Positions 6,051-14,228 are shown, counted from the stretch's first letter. The stretch: DNA of 35,144 nucleotides from Treponema sp. (GCF_017430385.1 NZ_JAFRNB010000025.1:1-35144); one strand, 5' to 3'. Translations and numbers: made by a program. Notes: a model not told the origin generated them from the sequence alone.

Positions 6051-7018
6051 GACCACTCGTTTGCCGTGTCGCCTAGGATTTTGCTCAGTTCCGGGAGGAT
6101 TGACTTCATTTCTTCATCGAGCTGGTAGGGAAAGTTCACTATGAACATGCCGCTTCCGTAAAGCGCGGCTAGCCCGGTCATGTCTTCTTTTCGCTTTATT
6201 TCCATCTGGATGTCGAGGATTTTTGGCTCGGTTGCGCCAACGCTTGCTGCGATTCGCTCTTTCATCATTGAGATTTCGGCACTTCGGTGCGCGACGAGGG
6301 GGTACCATAGCGCGATGATTCCTGCGCTCCATTTTTTGTGAACGGCACTGATTACTTCACCGCATTTTTCAAAGTCACTGGCGTCCTCAAAACTCGGGTC
6401 AACGACACAAAGACCGCGCTTGATTTTTGGGGGAGTGACGGCCTTCAAGAACTCGTAGCCGTCCCGCTTGTGAATTGCTGGCTCCACAAAAATCTTACCT
6501 TCTGCCTTGCATTCTTTTCTTCTATTATAAAAGCAGTTTTTAAGCTCTTCAAAAGCAGTTGGATGCAGTTCGCAAAGAATCTGCTCATCCCCTTCACGCA
6601 AGAACATATTCTCAATCAAAGGCGAGCCGGGATATTCTGAGAGAGCATAGAAACTATGAAGAATTTCTAAGAAATTATTCACAGATTTCAAAGATGAACA
6701 CAGATTAAAACTTTTATAATCTGTGGAATCTGTGTTAATCTGTGGTTTACTATTTCTTTCTGTTTCGCTTTCAAAACTCTCTCTGTGGTCTCCTATGCTC
6801 TGTGAGAAATTTATTAATCTTGCAACACCAGATTTCGCTTCCTCAGTTTTTAATGCCCGAGAATCATCGAGATAGTAAATCCCGCTTCCGGCATGAGTGT
6901 CTATGACGGTGAAAGGCTTTTCTTTCTTGCAAAGATGTTCCAAAATCAGCGAAAGAGTGAGGTGCTTTAAAATATCGGCGTGATTGCCTGCGTGGTATGC
7001 GTGAATGTATGAGAGCAT
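6035..7018 (-). CDS. rlmJ: 23S rRNA (adenine2030-N6)-methyltransferase RlmJ-like
   Basis: 327 aa; E. coli RlmJ is about 280. Family blocks are clear: MLSYIHAYHAGNHADILKH at the N-terminus, VIDTHAGSGIYYL (SAM-binding motif I), YPGSPLI, LCELHP, ALWYPLV and a C-terminal NFP. The expected role is N6-methylation of A2030 in 23S rRNA. Two oddities. Residues about 73-115 are extra compared with E. coli and are mostly encoded by a palindromic AATCTGTG repeat kept in frame. The catalytic motif that is DPPY in E. coli reads DPSF here (207-210), so activity needs proof. An extended -10 (TGATATAAT, 7033-7025) sits 6 nt before the ATG with no Shine-Dalgarno, suggesting a leaderless mRNA. Confidence 0.85.
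   Translation of the reverse strand: MLSYIHAYHAGNHADILKHLTLSLILEHLCKKEKPFTVIDTHAGSGIYYLDDSRALKTEEAKSGVARLINFSQSIGDHRESFESETERNSKPQINTDSTDYKSFNLCSSLKSVNNFLEILHSFYALSEYPGSPLIENMFLREGDEQILCELHPTAFEELKNCFYNRRKECKAEGKIFVEPAIHKRDGYEFLKAVTPPKIKRGLCVVDPSFEDASDFEKCGEVISAVHKKWSAGIIALWYPLVAHRSAEISMMKERIAASVGATEPKILDIQMEIKRKEDMTGLAALYGSGMFIVNFPYQLDEEMKSILPELSKILGDTANEWSVELR
6677..6749. repeat. AATCTGTG-family palindromic repeat inside rlmJ
   Basis: The left arm carries CACAGATT-type units (6680-6707), the right arm AATCTGTG units (6719-6746) in inverted orientation, separated by about 12 nt. It has the same plan and sequence family as 5018-5141. It lies wholly inside the rlmJ reading frame and is translated, on the minus strand, as NTDSTDYKSFNLCSSLKSVN. 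Confidence 0.75.
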
Positions 7019-7024
7019 AAAAAA

Positions 7025-7033
7025 ATTATATCA
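7025..7033 (-). promoter_or_regulatory. extended -10 of rlmJ, leaderless arrangement
   Basis: TGATATAAT on the minus strand is a TGnTATAAT extended -10, ending 6 nt before the ATG. I see no good -35 and no Shine-Dalgarno, so transcription would start at or next to the start codon. Confidence 0.5.
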
Positions 7034-7117
7034 AAAAATCAAAAGTTTTTCTCGATAAAATCAATTGTTTCGTTAATATGATAAAAAATCAATCAAATCA
7101 AAATCCGGATAATATAT

Positions 7118-7161
7118 AAAAAAACTCCCGCTGGTTGCATGTGAAGTGCGCACCACGGGAG
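7118..7161 (-). terminator. Rho-independent terminator of the LolA-like/OMP operon
   Basis: On the minus strand CTCCCG-TGGT (7161-7152) pairs with ACCA-G-CGGGAG (7135-7125), with one bulged base, followed by seven T (7124-7118). It stands about 60 nt after the lipoprotein gene stop and is correctly oriented for that operon. Confidence 0.8.
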
Positions 7162-7217
7162 CATTGTTTTGAGCCATGCTTTGAATTTTGCGCATAGCTC
7201 AGTGAGTCGAAAATCTC

Positions 7218-7820
7218 TTACAGAGTTCCGAGCAAGTAGTTTGCAAGGAGTTTCTTCCAAGAGAAGTCTTTCAAATCATCTACAGTTTTGTAGCTTGCAG
7301 ATGAAAGAGGAACTGGCGGGTTCTTGAGCTGGTCATTTTTCATGAATGAGGCGATGTTTGCATAATAGAATACATTCCATTTTGCACTGCTCATCTCAAA
7401 TGAATAGCCGTCTGTTGCTTCTGTTCCGTCATCAGCGATTGCCTGTGCTTTGAGCGGAAAAGTTTTACAAATAAACTTATTTGATGACAACTCTGCAGCG
7501 ATTGTACCTGTGACTGCACCTGTTGAACTTGCAGCAGGCACAACTACAACAGTAAGACCTGGCTTAATTGTTGTTGCAGAAGATGTATTTAGACGCGAAT
7601 CTTCTGGTGTGTTCAAAAGCTTTGAGTTTGTGTAGCCTTTTTCTGTGAACATGAAGTAGCATGTAAGCTGTGAAACACCTGTTTCAGTCTTGTAAGTGTA
7701 ATCCTTCTGAACCCAAGTCTCTGTTGGTGCGGAAACATCTTCTTCCTGTGTACAAGCTGTGAATACGCTTGCAGAGGCAATTAGAAGAATCGTAGAAATA
7801 ATGCTGATAATCTTTTTCAT
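7218..7820 (-). CDS. lipoprotein of unknown function
   Basis: 200 aa with a lipoprotein signal: basic MKK, a hydrophobic stretch, and VFTAC with Cys23 as the lipidation site. The mature part starts with an acidic linker (TQEEDVSAPTET), is Thr/Ser-rich and shows beta-strand-like alternation; no known domain is recognised. Last gene of the minus-strand operon (LolA-like, barrel, lipoprotein), 21 nt after the barrel gene. By position it is a candidate accessory lipoprotein or cargo of the transport system. Function not assignable from sequence. Confidence 0.7.
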   Translation of the reverse strand: MKKIISIISTILLIASASVFTACTQEEDVSAPTETWVQKDYTYKTETGVSQLTCYFMFTEKGYTNSKLLNTPEDSRLNTSSATTIKPGLTVVVVPAASSTGAVTGTIAAELSSNKFICKTFPLKAQAIADDGTEATDGYSFEMSSAKWNVFYYANIASFMKNDQLKNPPVPLSSASYKTVDDLKDFSWKKLLANYLLGTL

Positions 7821-7841
7821 TTTTTTTCCCCTTTTTTTTTA

Positions 7842-9839
7842 CTAGAACTGATATTTTACGCTTAATTCTACGAATGTCCTGTCGTTATGCTCTGTTCCAG
7901 CTGTAAAATTGTAGAATTCACCGTTTTCATTGTCGCTGAAAATATAAGCACCTTTTGCTGTGAGTGTAAGACCTTCAGAGACATTGTATTCGATTTTTGG
8001 AACGATTACATATTCCTTGCACTCAATTCCGTAGATTCCCTGTGCTTCAACTGTAAGTTTTTCATTGAGGAATTTATCTGAGAGAAGGACGATTACCTTG
8101 TTGCGTGTGTATTTATTGTCAGAGTTGTAATCGACATCGAATGTGTTACCTTCAATTATCTTGTCCTTTTTGAGAATCATAGAACCTGTTTCCTGAACAT
8201 TCAAGTTGAGGTTATGGAGTGGAATATCAATATCGAATCCAGCGACCCATGCGATAGAGTCATTATGAATTGCCTGATTTGTTCCATCCTTGTCCTGTGT
8301 CATGTTGTAAGCGAATTCCCATCGCGTATTGAATTTCCACAAAACGAAGGCTGCCTCAAGACCAAATACCTGCAACTGGTCGTACTGTAAGAATTTGTCA
8401 TCATCTTCGATTGTCTCATTTGCAAGGTATTTCTGCATGTAAGTTGTGAGCTTTCCAGCATTGAAAGACGGCTGCTTGTAGTGACCGTAGTAATAGCTTG
8501 TACCCCAGTCGATGCCTGCAAATGTACCAGTGAGGCGAACACCGGCCTGACCGTAGCGGAGTGTTTTTGTGTTAGGGTAGAGGGCATCTCCATTTGAGTT
8601 AAGTGATGACATGTTTGAAAGAGCAAGTGTCTGTTTTGTGTTTACATAAGTTACAGTATCAGTGATATACTGCTTATAGATGTTTGCTCCGTTTTTTGAA
8701 GTTGTTGTTACAGCTCCACTTGTAGCTTTGCTTACAGCTGTATCTGCAAGACCCATTGCGATAACAGTCTTTACTCCAGCGGCATTGTTTGCTACATCAA
8801 TTCCTGTTTGTGTTTTCAACATACTTGTAAAGGTTGAATTTGCTGCAAGCCCTGCCGCAATCACATCATAGTTAGCACCCAATGTTTTTTCAAAATATGT
8901 ATTAAGAGTTCCTGAGTCAACTGATGTTTTTGCTGTTGCATAAATATTGTCCAGTGCTGCTTGAAGTTTTGCACCTAATGCTATTCCAGTAGAATCTGTG
9001 GCTGAGCCACCATTCTTGATATGTGCTGTAAGTTGCTCTTGTGCGATGCTTGCTTCTTTTTCCCAGGTGCTTGCTGTTGCAGCTAAAACATCAGCTTCTT
9101 TTACTGCAAGAAGGTATTCTGAATAGTTTGCCATTGCTGCATTTGTTACACGGCTTGTGATTCCTTTCTGCTTGTTTGGAACGAATTTTCCGCTTGTTGC
9201 GAATCTGTCTGGAGTCATCCATGGAGTGTAGATACCTTCAAGCTTGAGGTTGTAATCCCATGAAAGGTTTGCCGTTGCCTTGAACATGACCTCACCGAGT
9301 CGGCGGTCAATGTAATCAGGGAAGATAAAGTCTGAGTAATCATTTGCGTTGAAGTTGTCGAGTACATGAACTTTGTCGCCTTTTCCCCAAACTTCCTTCA
9401 TTTTACCTGCTTTGAGCTGGAATCTTCCTTCTTTGAAGCTTCCTGTAGCATAAACTTCATCGATGACATCTTCTTTATTTTCTGTAAGTGTTGAATTATC
9501 AAGTTTAAGTTTGAGGTTTGCACCTGTGTAGTCGCCCTCGTAGTTAAGCTCAAGATTTGCGTAGGCACCTGCCTCAACATCTGATTTGCTCAGATCGTAT
9601 ACCTTTTTATAGCCTTGTGTGTCCTCCTTGCCAGTCTCTTTGTTTTTTGTTCCGCCCCAAGCCCTTGCGCTTGCTCCGACTTCGCCGGAAATTGCTACTG
9701 ATGGAGCTGATGACTCTTCGAAACTTGAGCCTCCGAAGTCATCGCTGCCACCAAAATCACTGTCACCAAATCCAAAATCCTGTGCAAAACTGAATGATGT
9801 GAGCGAAAGTGCTGCCATCGTCAATAATAACTTTTTCAT
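7842..9839 (-). CDS. outer-membrane beta-barrel protein (DUF1302-like)
   Basis: 665 aa. The signal peptide is cleaved about A19/Q20. The mature N-terminus is an acidic Phe-Gly segment (DFGFGDSDFGG...DDFGG) followed by alternating amphipathic strands. LKAGKMKEVWGKGDKVHVLDNFNANDY resembles the G-x-Q-x-x-WG-x-x-D segment of DUF1302-like porins. The last residues ELSVKYQF end in the aromatic residue that the BAM complex recognises. Residues about 230-400 are a long Ala/Thr/Ser-rich helical insertion, probably an extracellular or periplasmic loop. Located in an operon with a LolA-like protein and near an RND transporter, it is likely the outer-membrane component of the same pathway. The FGFGD motif is shared with the transporter loop. 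Confidence 0.75.
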   Translation of the reverse strand: MKKLLLTMAALSLTSFSFAQDFGFGDSDFGGSDDFGGSSFEESSAPSVAISGEVGASARAWGGTKNKETGKEDTQGYKKVYDLSKSDVEAGAYANLELNYEGDYTGANLKLKLDNSTLTENKEDVIDEVYATGSFKEGRFQLKAGKMKEVWGKGDKVHVLDNFNANDYSDFIFPDYIDRRLGEVMFKATANLSWDYNLKLEGIYTPWMTPDRFATSGKFVPNKQKGITSRVTNAAMANYSEYLLAVKEADVLAATASTWEKEASIAQEQLTAHIKNGGSATDSTGIALGAKLQAALDNIYATAKTSVDSGTLNTYFEKTLGANYDVIAAGLAANSTFTSMLKTQTGIDVANNAAGVKTVIAMGLADTAVSKATSGAVTTTSKNGANIYKQYITDTVTYVNTKQTLALSNMSSLNSNGDALYPNTKTLRYGQAGVRLTGTFAGIDWGTSYYYGHYKQPSFNAGKLTTYMQKYLANETIEDDDKFLQYDQLQVFGLEAAFVLWKFNTRWEFAYNMTQDKDGTNQAIHNDSIAWVAGFDIDIPLHNLNLNVQETGSMILKKDKIIEGNTFDVDYNSDNKYTRNKVIVLLSDKFLNEKLTVEAQGIYGIECKEYVIVPKIEYNVSEGLTLTAKGAYIFSDNENGEFYNFTAGTEHNDRTFVELSVKYQF

Positions 9840-9868
9840 ACTTTATTCTTCTCCTTTAGTTTGACTTT

Positions 9869-10684
9869 TTATTTGGCTTTACCACTTGAGAGATACTGCT
9901 GGGTGAAATATGCATCTGACATTGGACCGTCCATAATTGGGTCTTTGATTTCAAGGACAGTCTCTCGGCCGGTTTTGTTGTTTGCGATACGAGCCTTCAT
10001 GCGCATTGTATATTTTTTGCCAGTTTTTGAAGTGAGGTAAATCCAGTCCTCTGTGGTGTAAGTCTTCATAAGCTGATCCTGGTTCTTTTTGTCGAAATAT
10101 TCGATTTTTGCAGGAAGATAAGTCTCTTTGTCGATGTACTGGATGCGGTATGAGTATTCAACTTCGCTCTTTTTGAGAGGAACTGACTTGATTTTCCAGC
10201 ACTGATATTTTCTGCCGCCAGGAACTGTGATAGAAACGTCTTTTTCGAGCATTTCGTGTTTGTCATCGTCTACATGTCGGACTGCCATGTCGTTGTAAGT
10301 GAACTCACAGCCTACGAACTGCTTGTATCGCTCGCCCATTGGGATTCGGCGTACCTGCTTGAGTTTTGGCATGTAAATCCATCGGTCATCCTCTCGCTTG
10401 CTTCGCTCCATCTGGAGAACGCGTGTGTCTTTTTTGCTCGCAGGTCCTCGGATGTCGAATACTGTGTAGATAAGACCGTCTTTTGTGCGGCCATGCTGCT
10501 TCATCGGCATTTCCTCGACTGCACCGCTTTTTTCGATGTTGTAGAGCATCATTGTTGCGGTTGATGTGTCAGGAGCCGGCAATGTTGATGATTTTTTGAC
10601 TATATCGTAGGCTTCATCTGCAAAGGCTGCAGCCGAGAGAGAAAAAACCAACGAAAAAACGGCAATTTTTTTCAAAATTTTCAT
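9869..10684 (-). CDS. LolA-like periplasmic carrier (outer membrane lipoprotein-sorting family), paralogue 1
   Basis: 271 aa with a Sec signal (cleavage about A22). The mature protein fits the LolA_like family (PF17131 type): VFDIRGPASKKDTRVLQME, DDRWIYMPKLKQVRRIPMGERYKQFVGCEFTYNDMA, SYRIQYIDKETYLPAKIEYFDKK and a C-terminal ARIANNKTGRETVLEIKDP. These proteins have a half-open beta barrel expected to carry a hydrophobic ligand (lipid or lipoprotein acyl chains) across the periplasm. First gene of the minus operon, with AGGAG before the ATG and its own promoter. A paralogue with the same blocks (DDKWIYLPSLKSTRRV...AFVGTDFSYDDM) lies at 14446-15237 behind the RND transporter. The cargo is unknown. 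Confidence 0.82.
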   Translation of the reverse strand: MKILKKIAVFSLVFSLSAAAFADEAYDIVKKSSTLPAPDTSTATMMLYNIEKSGAVEEMPMKQHGRTKDGLIYTVFDIRGPASKKDTRVLQMERSKREDDRWIYMPKLKQVRRIPMGERYKQFVGCEFTYNDMAVRHVDDDKHEMLEKDVSITVPGGRKYQCWKIKSVPLKKSEVEYSYRIQYIDKETYLPAKIEYFDKKNQDQLMKTYTTEDWIYLTSKTGKKYTMRMKARIANNKTGRETVLEIKDPIMDGPMSDAYFTQQYLSSGKAK

Positions 10685-10726
10685 AATAACTCCTTGATGT
10701 AGGGTTTTTACAGACTATATTTAAAA

Positions 10727-10758
10727 ATTATAACACAGTTTGATTGGAATTTCAAACT
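10727..10758 (-). promoter_or_regulatory. promoter with overlapping inverted repeat, LolA-like/OMP operon
   Basis: On the minus strand: -35 TTGAAA (10755-10750), 17-nt spacer, -10 TATAAT (10732-10727). A perfect inverted repeat AGTTTGA (10737-10743) / TCAAACT (10752-10758) covers the -35 and spacer, so a bound dimer would block the polymerase. The half-site resembles the RGTTYAA halves at 11223 and 14335, but with an 8-nt spacer instead of 4. Confidence 0.62.
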
Positions 10759-10762
10759 AAAT

Positions 10763-11098
10763 TTAAGTTTCTTCCTCTTCAAGAATTTCCTCGACGGTTT
10801 CCATAAGAGCTTTCGTCGGGATGAAGGAATCTTTGAGCCGCAATTTATAGAAGATTTGTGTTCCTTTTTTAATCGGCTCAACAATTCCGGCGTCTTTCAG
10901 AACTTTGAGGTGGTGCGAGATTGCTGGGCGCGAGAGAATTGTTTTTCCTGAAAGGTCGGCGACATTTATTCCATCAAGGCCTGCTGCGGCAAGGTCAAGG
11001 CAGAGCTTTTGCCTTGTGGTGTCACCAAGGGCAAGGAAGATTTTTGAACATGCCTTGAAGTCTTCAAGTGCCTGCTCGATTTTTTTTGGGTCAATCAT
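10763..11098 (-). CDS. ArsR-family winged-helix repressor
   Basis: 111 aa. Typical ArsR layout: helices KIFLALGDTTRQKLCLDLAAAG, recognition helix-turn-helix NVADLSGKTILSRPAISHHLKVLKDAGIV (about 51-77), wing KKGTQIFYKLRL, C-terminal acidic helix. No obvious metal-binding cysteine pair (no CxC in the recognition helix; one Cys at 17 and one at 33), so it may respond to a lipid, redox or other signal rather than metal. It stands between the two transport operons and is divergent from the RND gene; palindromes lie at all three promoters. It probably represses itself and both operons. Confidence 0.82.
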   Translation of the reverse strand: MIDPKKIEQALEDFKACSKIFLALGDTTRQKLCLDLAAAGLDGINVADLSGKTILSRPAISHHLKVLKDAGIVEPIKKGTQIFYKLRLKDSFIPTKALMETVEEILEEEET

Positions 11099-11145
11099 TT
11101 TTGAATTCCCCCATTGCTTTGATTTCTCGGAAAATGCCTTTATTT

Positions 11146-11180
11146 ATTCTTAAAATGAATTTATAATTTGTTTTAAGAAT
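11146..11180. promoter_or_regulatory. 10-bp inverted repeat in the arsR-RND intergenic region
   Basis: ATTCTTAAAA (11146-11155) and TTTTAAGAAT (11171-11180) are perfect inverted arms with a 15-nt AT-rich spacer containing TTATAAT. It lies between the arsR start and the -35 of the RND promoter, and could be an autoregulatory site and/or hold the arsR -10. Confidence 0.5.
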
Positions 11181-11184
11181 TTAC

Positions 11185-11213
11185 TTGACACTTTTCAGAG
11201 TTGTCGTTATATT
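11185..11213 (+). promoter_or_regulatory. consensus sigma70 promoter of the RND transporter gene
   Basis: TTGACA (11185-11190), 17-nt spacer, TATATT (11208-11213). The predicted start, near 11220, falls on the edge of the operator at 11223-11240. The leader to the ATG at 11301 is about 80 nt. Confidence 0.75.
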
Positions 11214-11222
11214 TGGTTTATC

Positions 11223-11240
11223 GGTTTAATTACTTGAACT
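11223..11240. promoter_or_regulatory. ArsR operator candidate O1
   Basis: GGTTTAA-TTAC-TTGAACT, an imperfect palindrome at the predicted transcription start. Flanking GTTTAT (11216-11221) and ATAAAC (11244-11249) extend the symmetry. It matches the site at 14335-14352 at 14 of 18 positions. Confidence 0.6.
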
Positions 11241-11271
11241 AATATAAACGATTCTTGATTGAATTGCAAGC

Positions 11272-11284
11272 GGTTCAAAATATT
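11272..11284. promoter_or_regulatory. ArsR operator half-site candidate O2
   Basis: GGTTCAAAATATT is identical over 13 bases to the reverse complement of the operator at 14335-14352. It lies just upstream of the AGGAG (11289-11293) of the RND gene. Confidence 0.45.
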
Positions 11285-11300
11285 TTTTAGGAGTAGTGTT

Positions 11301-14201
11301 ATGATTAAGAAGATGCTGAAATGCTCCTGGCTCATTATCATTGCGAGCCTCGCGATTACTGCATTCTTTGGCTGGCAGCTTCGCAAAATCTCTATTGAGA
11401 ACACTGTGCGAATGTACATGCCGCAGAGTTCCGAGTCTTACCAGCGTATGTTGAAGGCTGAGGAAGATTACGGAAGCATGATGGTTCTTGGAATCTCCAT
11501 GGAGACAAGCGGGGAGACAATCCTCACTCCTGAGTACATTAAGATTGTTCAGGATGTCACGGACCAGATTGGAAATGTTGATTATGTAGAAAGCATTGAC
11601 TCAATCGCAAATATGGATTTCATCGTAGGCGAGGACGGAAGCCTCAAGGCATCAAGCATCCTCGGCGAAGATTATACCGGCAGCCCGGAAGACATGGCCG
11701 CAATCAAGCAGCGTCTCGTTGACTGGCAGGAAATGTACAACCGCGTAATCATTACTGACGACGGAAAAACCACTCAGCTTATGATTACCTTGCAGCCAAA
11801 AGACGAGAACGGCAACATGCTCAATTCAAAGAAGCAGATGAAGGCTCTTCACGATATCCAGAAAATCTGTGAGACTGCCCTTGAAGGCTCTGATCTTGAA
11901 GTCCGCTATTTCGGCGACCCGGTTTTGAGCGATAACGGCTACACATTCATGGTTTCAGACCTTTTGATTTTGATTCCTTTCGTAGCTCTTGTTGTTCTCC
12001 TCTCGCTTTACTTCTCATTCCACACATGGAGCGGCACTCTTCTTCCATTGATTACCGTTCTCATGGCTACGGTATGGTCAGTCGGTATCATGTGTATGCT
12101 CAACGTCACTTTCACAATCATCGGAAGCGTCATTCCTGTTTGTCTCGTGGCGTGTGGTTCAGCTTATGGTATTCACGTTCTCACTCACTATTACATCGGC
12201 CTTGATAAAATTGAGGGTGAGATTACAAAAGAGAGCCATGCCGGTGCGATTGAGTACGGTCTTAAGGATGTCTGGATTGCCGTTGTTCTTGCAGGCGTCA
12301 CGACTGTCGCAGGCTTTATCTCTAACATCACAAGCCCGATCATGCCGCTCAAATCATTCTCTGTTTTCGCTGCGGCTGGCGTCGTGTTCTCATTGCTTCT
12401 TTCAATGACTTTTATTCCTGCAATGCTTTATGTCACACCAATCAGCAAGGTTGGAAAACATTGGCGCAACAAGAATCGTATTTCCGCAAAACTTAAGATG
12501 AAGCTTGAAAAACAGCTCAAGCGGCAGGGCGGAAAAACATCTGCAGAGGCTACGACAAACACGCTTTACATGATTTATCACTTCTTCTCCGGTACAAAAC
12601 CACGTCTTATCGTTTCGACAGCAGTTCTTATTCTGGTCGCTGTAATCGGATTCAAGATGCTTATCGTTGATACGGCTCTGGTCAACTACTTCCCGCCAGA
12701 TTCAAAATTCCGTGAGGATATTTCTTACGTTGACGAGCATCTGGCTGGCTCAAACACACTTTACCTTATCGTAAGCGGCGAAGAAAAAGATGCTGAAGAG
12801 GTTGCGGCTGAGAGTGCAGGCGAGTCTGTGGCTGATTCTGTCGCAAGTGACTTTGATTTTGGCACTTCTGACACCGGTGCGGCTGATTCTGTCGCAAGTG
12901 ATTTCGACTTCGGCACTTCTGACACCGGTGCGGCTGATTCTGTCGCAAGTGACTTTGATTTTGGCAGCTCAACTGATGACTTCGGTTTCGGAGAGGCTGC
13001 TTCCGGAACAGATGATTTTGGATTCGGAGATGCGTCAGGCGCTGATTCTTCTGAATCTGCCGAAGCTCCAAAACAGTATTACATGCTCACAAATCCTGAG
13101 ATTCTTAATGCTGTTGACGGAATGCAGGAATATCTCCTTGCACGACATGAAGGAATCGGAAAAATGGTTTCATTCACCACTTTCATCAAACGCATGAATC
13201 AGGTAATGAACTCACCGGTCGATGATGCAAAACTTTCTTCTACTATAACTGTCCAGCAGGGCTTGGAAATGCTCCACAAGGCATATACATCCGCTGGCGG
13301 AAAAGATGCTGATGTTCAGCAGATTGTTCTTGAGCTTGAGCGACAGCTTAACTTCAACGGCCTCGACTATTACGAGGTTCCGTATGATGTGGCAAAATAT
13401 CCTGTTTCAACACGTGATGAGCTTGGTGATTTGGTAACTCAGTACCTTTATCTTCTTTCAAGCGAGCAGATTCAGCGTTTTGCCAACAACATGACAATGC
13501 CGACTGCAATCCGAACACAGGTTCAGCTCCGCACTCACTCGACTGACGACACAGCAGCAATCATCGCCGATGCACAGGCTTATGCCGCAAAACATTTCCC
13601 GAAAGGCTACAAGATTGAGGCAACTGGTAACGGTGAGATGGAATATACAATGACAAAGATGGTCGTTGACAGCCAGACAACAAGTATCTTGCTCTCGCTT
13701 GCAATGGTCTTCATCATCATCTCGCTTTCATTCAAGTCGGCATGGGCAGGAATTATCGGTGCAATCCCTCTCGGACTCACGATTTTGCTCAACTTCATGG
13801 TAATGGGATATGCCGGAATCGCGCTTGACCTTTGTACAAGTATCATCGCAAGTGTCGCTATCGGTGTCGGAATTGACTACACGATTCACTTCATGGAAAC
13901 CTACCGCGCTCAGCGTGCTCTCACAGACGACCTTGAGGAAGTCACAAAGAACACATTCAAGACAAGCGGACGCGGAATCCTCACGAACGCAATTGCGGTT
14001 GGTCTGGGCTTCTGTGTACTTTTGTTCAGCCGGTTCATCATCCTTCGATACATCGGTGCTTTGGTTGCAGTCGTAATGTTCACAAGTTCTACTTTGGCAA
14101 TGACTGTAATTCCAGGCATTCTGAATGCCTTCGACCCTAAATTCATGTGGTCAAAGGAGCAGAAGGAAGCTTACGCAAAGAAAATTACAGAAGAGAAATA
14201 A
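11301..14201 (+). CDS. RND/MMPL superfamily transporter with acidic Phe-Gly repeat loop
   Basis: 966 aa from the ATG at 11301, chosen because AGGAG (11289-11293) is 7 nt upstream; the frame is open to 11259 without a better site. Pseudo-duplicated RND fold: TM1 at 6-26, extracytoplasmic domain 1, TM2-6 cluster (about 215-385, with PVCLVACGSAYGIHVLTHYY), TM7 (about 430-450), extracytoplasmic domain 2, and a final TM cluster (about 785-945, with SIIASVAIGVGIDYTIHFMETY). It belongs to the MMPL/HpnN-like exporters that move lipids or lipoproteins by proton motive force. Domain 2 holds an acidic low-complexity insert (about 495-590) with three 17-aa repeats and DFGFG motifs. It pairs with a LolA-like gene downstream. 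Direction and cargo unknown. Confidence 0.85.
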   Translation: MIKKMLKCSWLIIIASLAITAFFGWQLRKISIENTVRMYMPQSSESYQRMLKAEEDYGSMMVLGISMETSGETILTPEYIKIVQDVTDQIGNVDYVESIDSIANMDFIVGEDGSLKASSILGEDYTGSPEDMAAIKQRLVDWQEMYNRVIITDDGKTTQLMITLQPKDENGNMLNSKKQMKALHDIQKICETALEGSDLEVRYFGDPVLSDNGYTFMVSDLLILIPFVALVVLLSLYFSFHTWSGTLLPLITVLMATVWSVGIMCMLNVTFTIIGSVIPVCLVACGSAYGIHVLTHYYIGLDKIEGEITKESHAGAIEYGLKDVWIAVVLAGVTTVAGFISNITSPIMPLKSFSVFAAAGVVFSLLLSMTFIPAMLYVTPISKVGKHWRNKNRISAKLKMKLEKQLKRQGGKTSAEATTNTLYMIYHFFSGTKPRLIVSTAVLILVAVIGFKMLIVDTALVNYFPPDSKFREDISYVDEHLAGSNTLYLIVSGEEKDAEEVAAESAGESVADSVASDFDFGTSDTGAADSVASDFDFGTSDTGAADSVASDFDFGSSTDDFGFGEAASGTDDFGFGDASGADSSESAEAPKQYYMLTNPEILNAVDGMQEYLLARHEGIGKMVSFTTFIKRMNQVMNSPVDDAKLSSTITVQQGLEMLHKAYTSAGGKDADVQQIVLELERQLNFNGLDYYEVPYDVAKYPVSTRDELGDLVTQYLYLLSSEQIQRFANNMTMPTAIRTQVQLRTHSTDDTAAIIADAQAYAAKHFPKGYKIEATGNGEMEYTMTKMVVDSQTTSILLSLAMVFIIISLSFKSAWAGIIGAIPLGLTILLNFMVMGYAGIALDLCTSIIASVAIGVGIDYTIHFMETYRAQRALTDDLEEVTKNTFKTSGRGILTNAIAVGLGFCVLLFSRFIILRYIGALVAVVMFTSSTLAMTVIPGILNAFDPKFMWSKEQKEAYAKKITEEK
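12831..12966 (+). repeat. 51-bp tandem repeats inside the RND gene
   Basis: Units start at 12831, 12882 and 12933 (GGCTGATTCTGTCGCAAGTG...); the third is partial. Each full unit encodes a 17-residue ADSVASDFDFGTSDTGA block. Units differ by only a few synonymous changes (GACTTTGATTTT versus GATTTCGACTTC), so copy number may vary without frameshift. Confidence 0.85.
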
Positions 14202-14228
14202 AACTGAGGAGTTAGCGGTTAGCAGTCA

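Noticed and set aside
6677..6749. CRISPR-like array suggested by repeated AATCTGTG units
   Set aside because: Units are short, inverted between arms and not separated by unique spacers of constant length; no cas gene is in the window.
10763..11098. Classical metal sensor (ArsR/SmtB) assignment
   Set aside because: No CxC or other clear metal-ligand set is seen in the recognition helix or C-terminal helix.
12766..13071. 101-aa antisense frame rich in Gln/Arg/His over the transporter repeat
   Set aside because: It is the complement of the 51-bp tandem repeat; composition and lack of a start site mark it as a shadow.
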